Part shown: one piece after another, positions 5,893-6,946 of the stretch
How the letters are laid out: the number at the start of each line of letters is the position of its first letter
Position numbering within the stretch: the first letter of the stretch is position 1
Origin: Acidobacteriota bacterium
Lineage (GTDB): Bacteria > Acidobacteriota > Terriglobia > Bryobacterales > Bryobacteraceae
Direction of reading: 5' to 3'
Length of the DNA stretch: 6,946 nt
Assembly (NCBI GenBank): GCA_026394095.1
Contig: JAPKYY010000167.1
Location: 1 to 6,946 of the forward strand
Made by a program: the position numbers and the translations under genes
The notes under the pieces: model-generated
What the model was told of the DNA's origin: nothing
Seen by the model: only the letters and a program-made list of their open reading frames with translations
Databases searched by the model: none

Positions 5893-6369
5893 ATGCAAGG
5901 CAACCCAAAAGTCATCACCGCTTTGAACGAGGCGCTGCGAGAAGAACTCCTCGCCATCAATCAATATTTCATCCATGCCATGATGTGCGAAGACTGGGGC
6001 TATCTTCATCTGGCCAAAGAGATTCGCAAGGCATCGATCGAAGAAATGCGCCATGCCGAGTCGCTGATGCAGCGCATCCTTTTTCTCGAAGGCACGCCCA
6101 ATCTCACCCGCCCCATGGAACTCGCGGTAGGCGCAACGGTCAAAGCCCAGTTTGAGAGCGACCTCAAGCTCGAACTCGGCTCCGTCGAGAGCTACAATCG
6201 CTTCGTCCGCATAGCCAAAGAAGAAGGCGACAACGGCTCAAGAGACCTCTTCGAATCCCTCCTCAAGGCCGAAGAAGCCCATGTCGACTATCTCGAAGCC
6301 CAGCTCGTACAGATCGATCAGATGGGCCTCGAAAACTACCTCGCCTACCAGCTCAAAGACGGCGACTAG
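5893..6369 (+). CDS. bfr: Bacterioferritin
   Basis: This is a 158-aa bacterioferritin, the same length as E. coli Bfr. In the cytosol Bfr forms a 24-subunit iron-storage shell that oxidises Fe(II) at a di-iron centre and binds haem between subunit pairs. All six ferroxidase ligands sit at the canonical positions: Glu18, Glu51, His54, Glu94, Glu127 and His130. The haem ligand Met52 is present in EEMRHAE. The sequence has the ferritin four-helix pattern and the family C-terminus (QIDQMGLENYLAYQ). The start at 5893 is chosen because MQGNPKVI is the usual N-terminus; the frame stays open upstream into the divergent gene, but that part is not ferritin-like. There is no recognisable Shine-Dalgarno before this ATG, which is odd for a gene usually well expressed. 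No bacterioferritin-associated ferredoxin gene is adjacent. I cannot identify an iron-responsive operator in the 67 bp upstream. Confidence 0.97.
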   Translation: MQGNPKVITALNEALREELLAINQYFIHAMMCEDWGYLHLAKEIRKASIEEMRHAESLMQRILFLEGTPNLTRPMELAVGATVKAQFESDLKLELGSVESYNRFVRIAKEEGDNGSRDLFESLLKAEEAHVDYLEAQLVQIDQMGLENYLAYQLKDGD

Positions 6370-6456
6370 ACAGCCACGGCGACTCTTTCGCAAGCAAAGA
6401 CCGGCAGATCGAAAAAGCCATCGAAGTCGTCAAGTCCGGCGCCAGGCAATCCGCCT
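6370..6456. other. Convergent gap after bfr with coding-like remnant
   Basis: These 87 bp lie between two convergent stop codons. The plus-strand frame from 6381 to 6461 reads DSFASKDRQIEKAIEVVKSG and continues ARQSAFK, with C-rich third positions like real genes of this window. It has no start codon, no domain that can be named, and runs on into the antisense of the next gene until a stop near 6536. It may be the 3' remnant of a lost gene or chance. No hairpin followed by a T-run is visible, so no factor-independent terminator is called. Confidence 0.35.
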
Positions 6457-6946
6457 TTAAAAGTAAACATCGCGCACAAAACTCTCATAAGTGTCCGCGT
6501 TCTCGCGCAAGCTTACCGTTTCAAACAGGCTATTGAACGGCTGGTTGGATGGATACTTGGTGTAGTAGAAATAATCGTCTGTGTCCGCATAGCCATGGCT
6601 CAATTCATGAATCTGGATGGACCCTCGAACTCTGTCTCCTTTCGTCCAGAAGTTCGGGCACAAATTCACGTCGTAGCCACCCCAATTCACATAGGCGTTG
6701 GCGCCGTCACAGGAGGAATTGTTTTCGCAGTCGATATCGAAATCGTCCGACTTCGTTGCCTCGAAAATCTCTTCAAAGCTGCTTGCGATGTGTGATTTCG
6801 ATCCATTGCTCACCACACCATCCGGTCCGGCGAACCAGAAATTCAGATTGGCCTTCGAGACCCGGTTTGGCTGTGGTTGTCCGGAGATATCGCTAATCCA
6901 TCGCTCCCGCACTCCGCGCTCGGATTGTCCTGATCCGCGAAACGCC
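6457..6946 (-). CDS. M35-like (aspzincin/deuterolysin-type) metallopeptidase, C-terminal part; N-terminus beyond window
   Basis: About 162 residues are visible; the frame is open through the right edge, so the start is outside the window (the GTG at 6912 is internal or at best an alternative). The zinc motif HELSH is encoded at 6609-6595. It is followed closely by ADTDDYFYY, which aligns with the GTxDxxYG motif that supplies the third (Asp) zinc ligand in M35 peptidases, though the usual first and last glycines are replaced. Other M35-like features are NLCPNFW before the HExxH helix and the C-terminal ENADTYESFVRDVY, which matches the NAD-x-Y ending of the family. Cysteines in DIDCENNSSCDG and NLCP could form disulfides, consistent with an exported enzyme. 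These peptidases cleave proteins outside the cell; substrate is unknown here. The gene is convergent with bfr. It could be a looser relative of M35 rather than a classical member; the peptidase call is fairly safe, the family call moderate. Confidence 0.72.
   Translation of the reverse strand, partial: AFRGSGQSERGVRERWISDISGQPQPNRVSKANLNFWFAGPDGVVSNGSKSHIASSFEEIFEATKSDDFDIDCENNSSCDGANAYVNWGGYDVNLCPNFWTKGDRVRGSIQIHELSHGYADTDDYFYYTKYPSNQPFNSLFETVSLRENADTYESFVRDVYF

Noticed and set aside
6370..6456. Transcription terminator between bfr and the peptidase gene
   Set aside because: The GGCGCC palindrome has no stable stem of adequate length and no following T-run on either strand.

Overview
The window reads as a chromosomal stretch of a Gram-negative bacterium of moderately high GC. 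The tolB-pal-cpoB order fixes an outer membrane. The combination of an Ig-like module inside Pal, a 3-keto-disaccharide hydrolase (DUF1080) protein, a DUF4197 protein and a secreted CBM9-like protein suggests Acidobacteriota of the Bryobacterales/Solibacter type. That taxonomic guess is inference from gene content, not from a marker gene.

Layout: (1) 1-3419, plus strand: the distal part of a Tol-Pal operon. It holds the 3' part of tolB (cut by the window edge), pal, cpoB (ybgF), and a fourth cistron for an exported CBM9-like protein. This last gene appears to start with CTG inside the cpoB stop codon. (2) 3397-4236, minus strand: a YaeI-type metallophosphoesterase with a twin-arginine leader, whose 3' end overlaps the end of the Tol-Pal operon. 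(3) 4287-4997, plus strand: a DUF4197 exported protein, divergent from the phosphoesterase across 50 bp. (4) 4998-5825, minus strand: an exported DUF1080 protein whose stop codon directly abuts that of the DUF4197 gene. (5) 5893-6369, plus strand: bacterioferritin with all ferroxidase and haem ligands. (6) 6457-6946, minus strand: the C-terminal part of an M35-like (aspzincin) metallopeptidase, running off the right edge.

TolB, Pal and CpoB form the periplasmic and outer-membrane-facing half of the Tol-Pal machine (envelope constriction and outer-membrane integrity). TolQ, TolR and TolA would be expected to the left, outside the window. The CBM9-like gene is translationally coupled to this operon, so a co-regulated envelope or carbohydrate-related role is plausible but unproven. 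After 3419 the genes alternate strand and look like independent single-gene units; most encode exported proteins and bacterioferritin is the clear cytosolic exception. The longest gene-free gap is 87 bp (6370-6456). I see no tRNA, rRNA, CRISPR array, insertion sequence, convincing factor-independent terminator or integration site. I did not find a novel multi-gene system. The most notable points are the CTG start of the fourth operon gene, the Ig-like insertion in Pal, the tightly packed convergent gene ends, and a short coding-like remnant after bfr.
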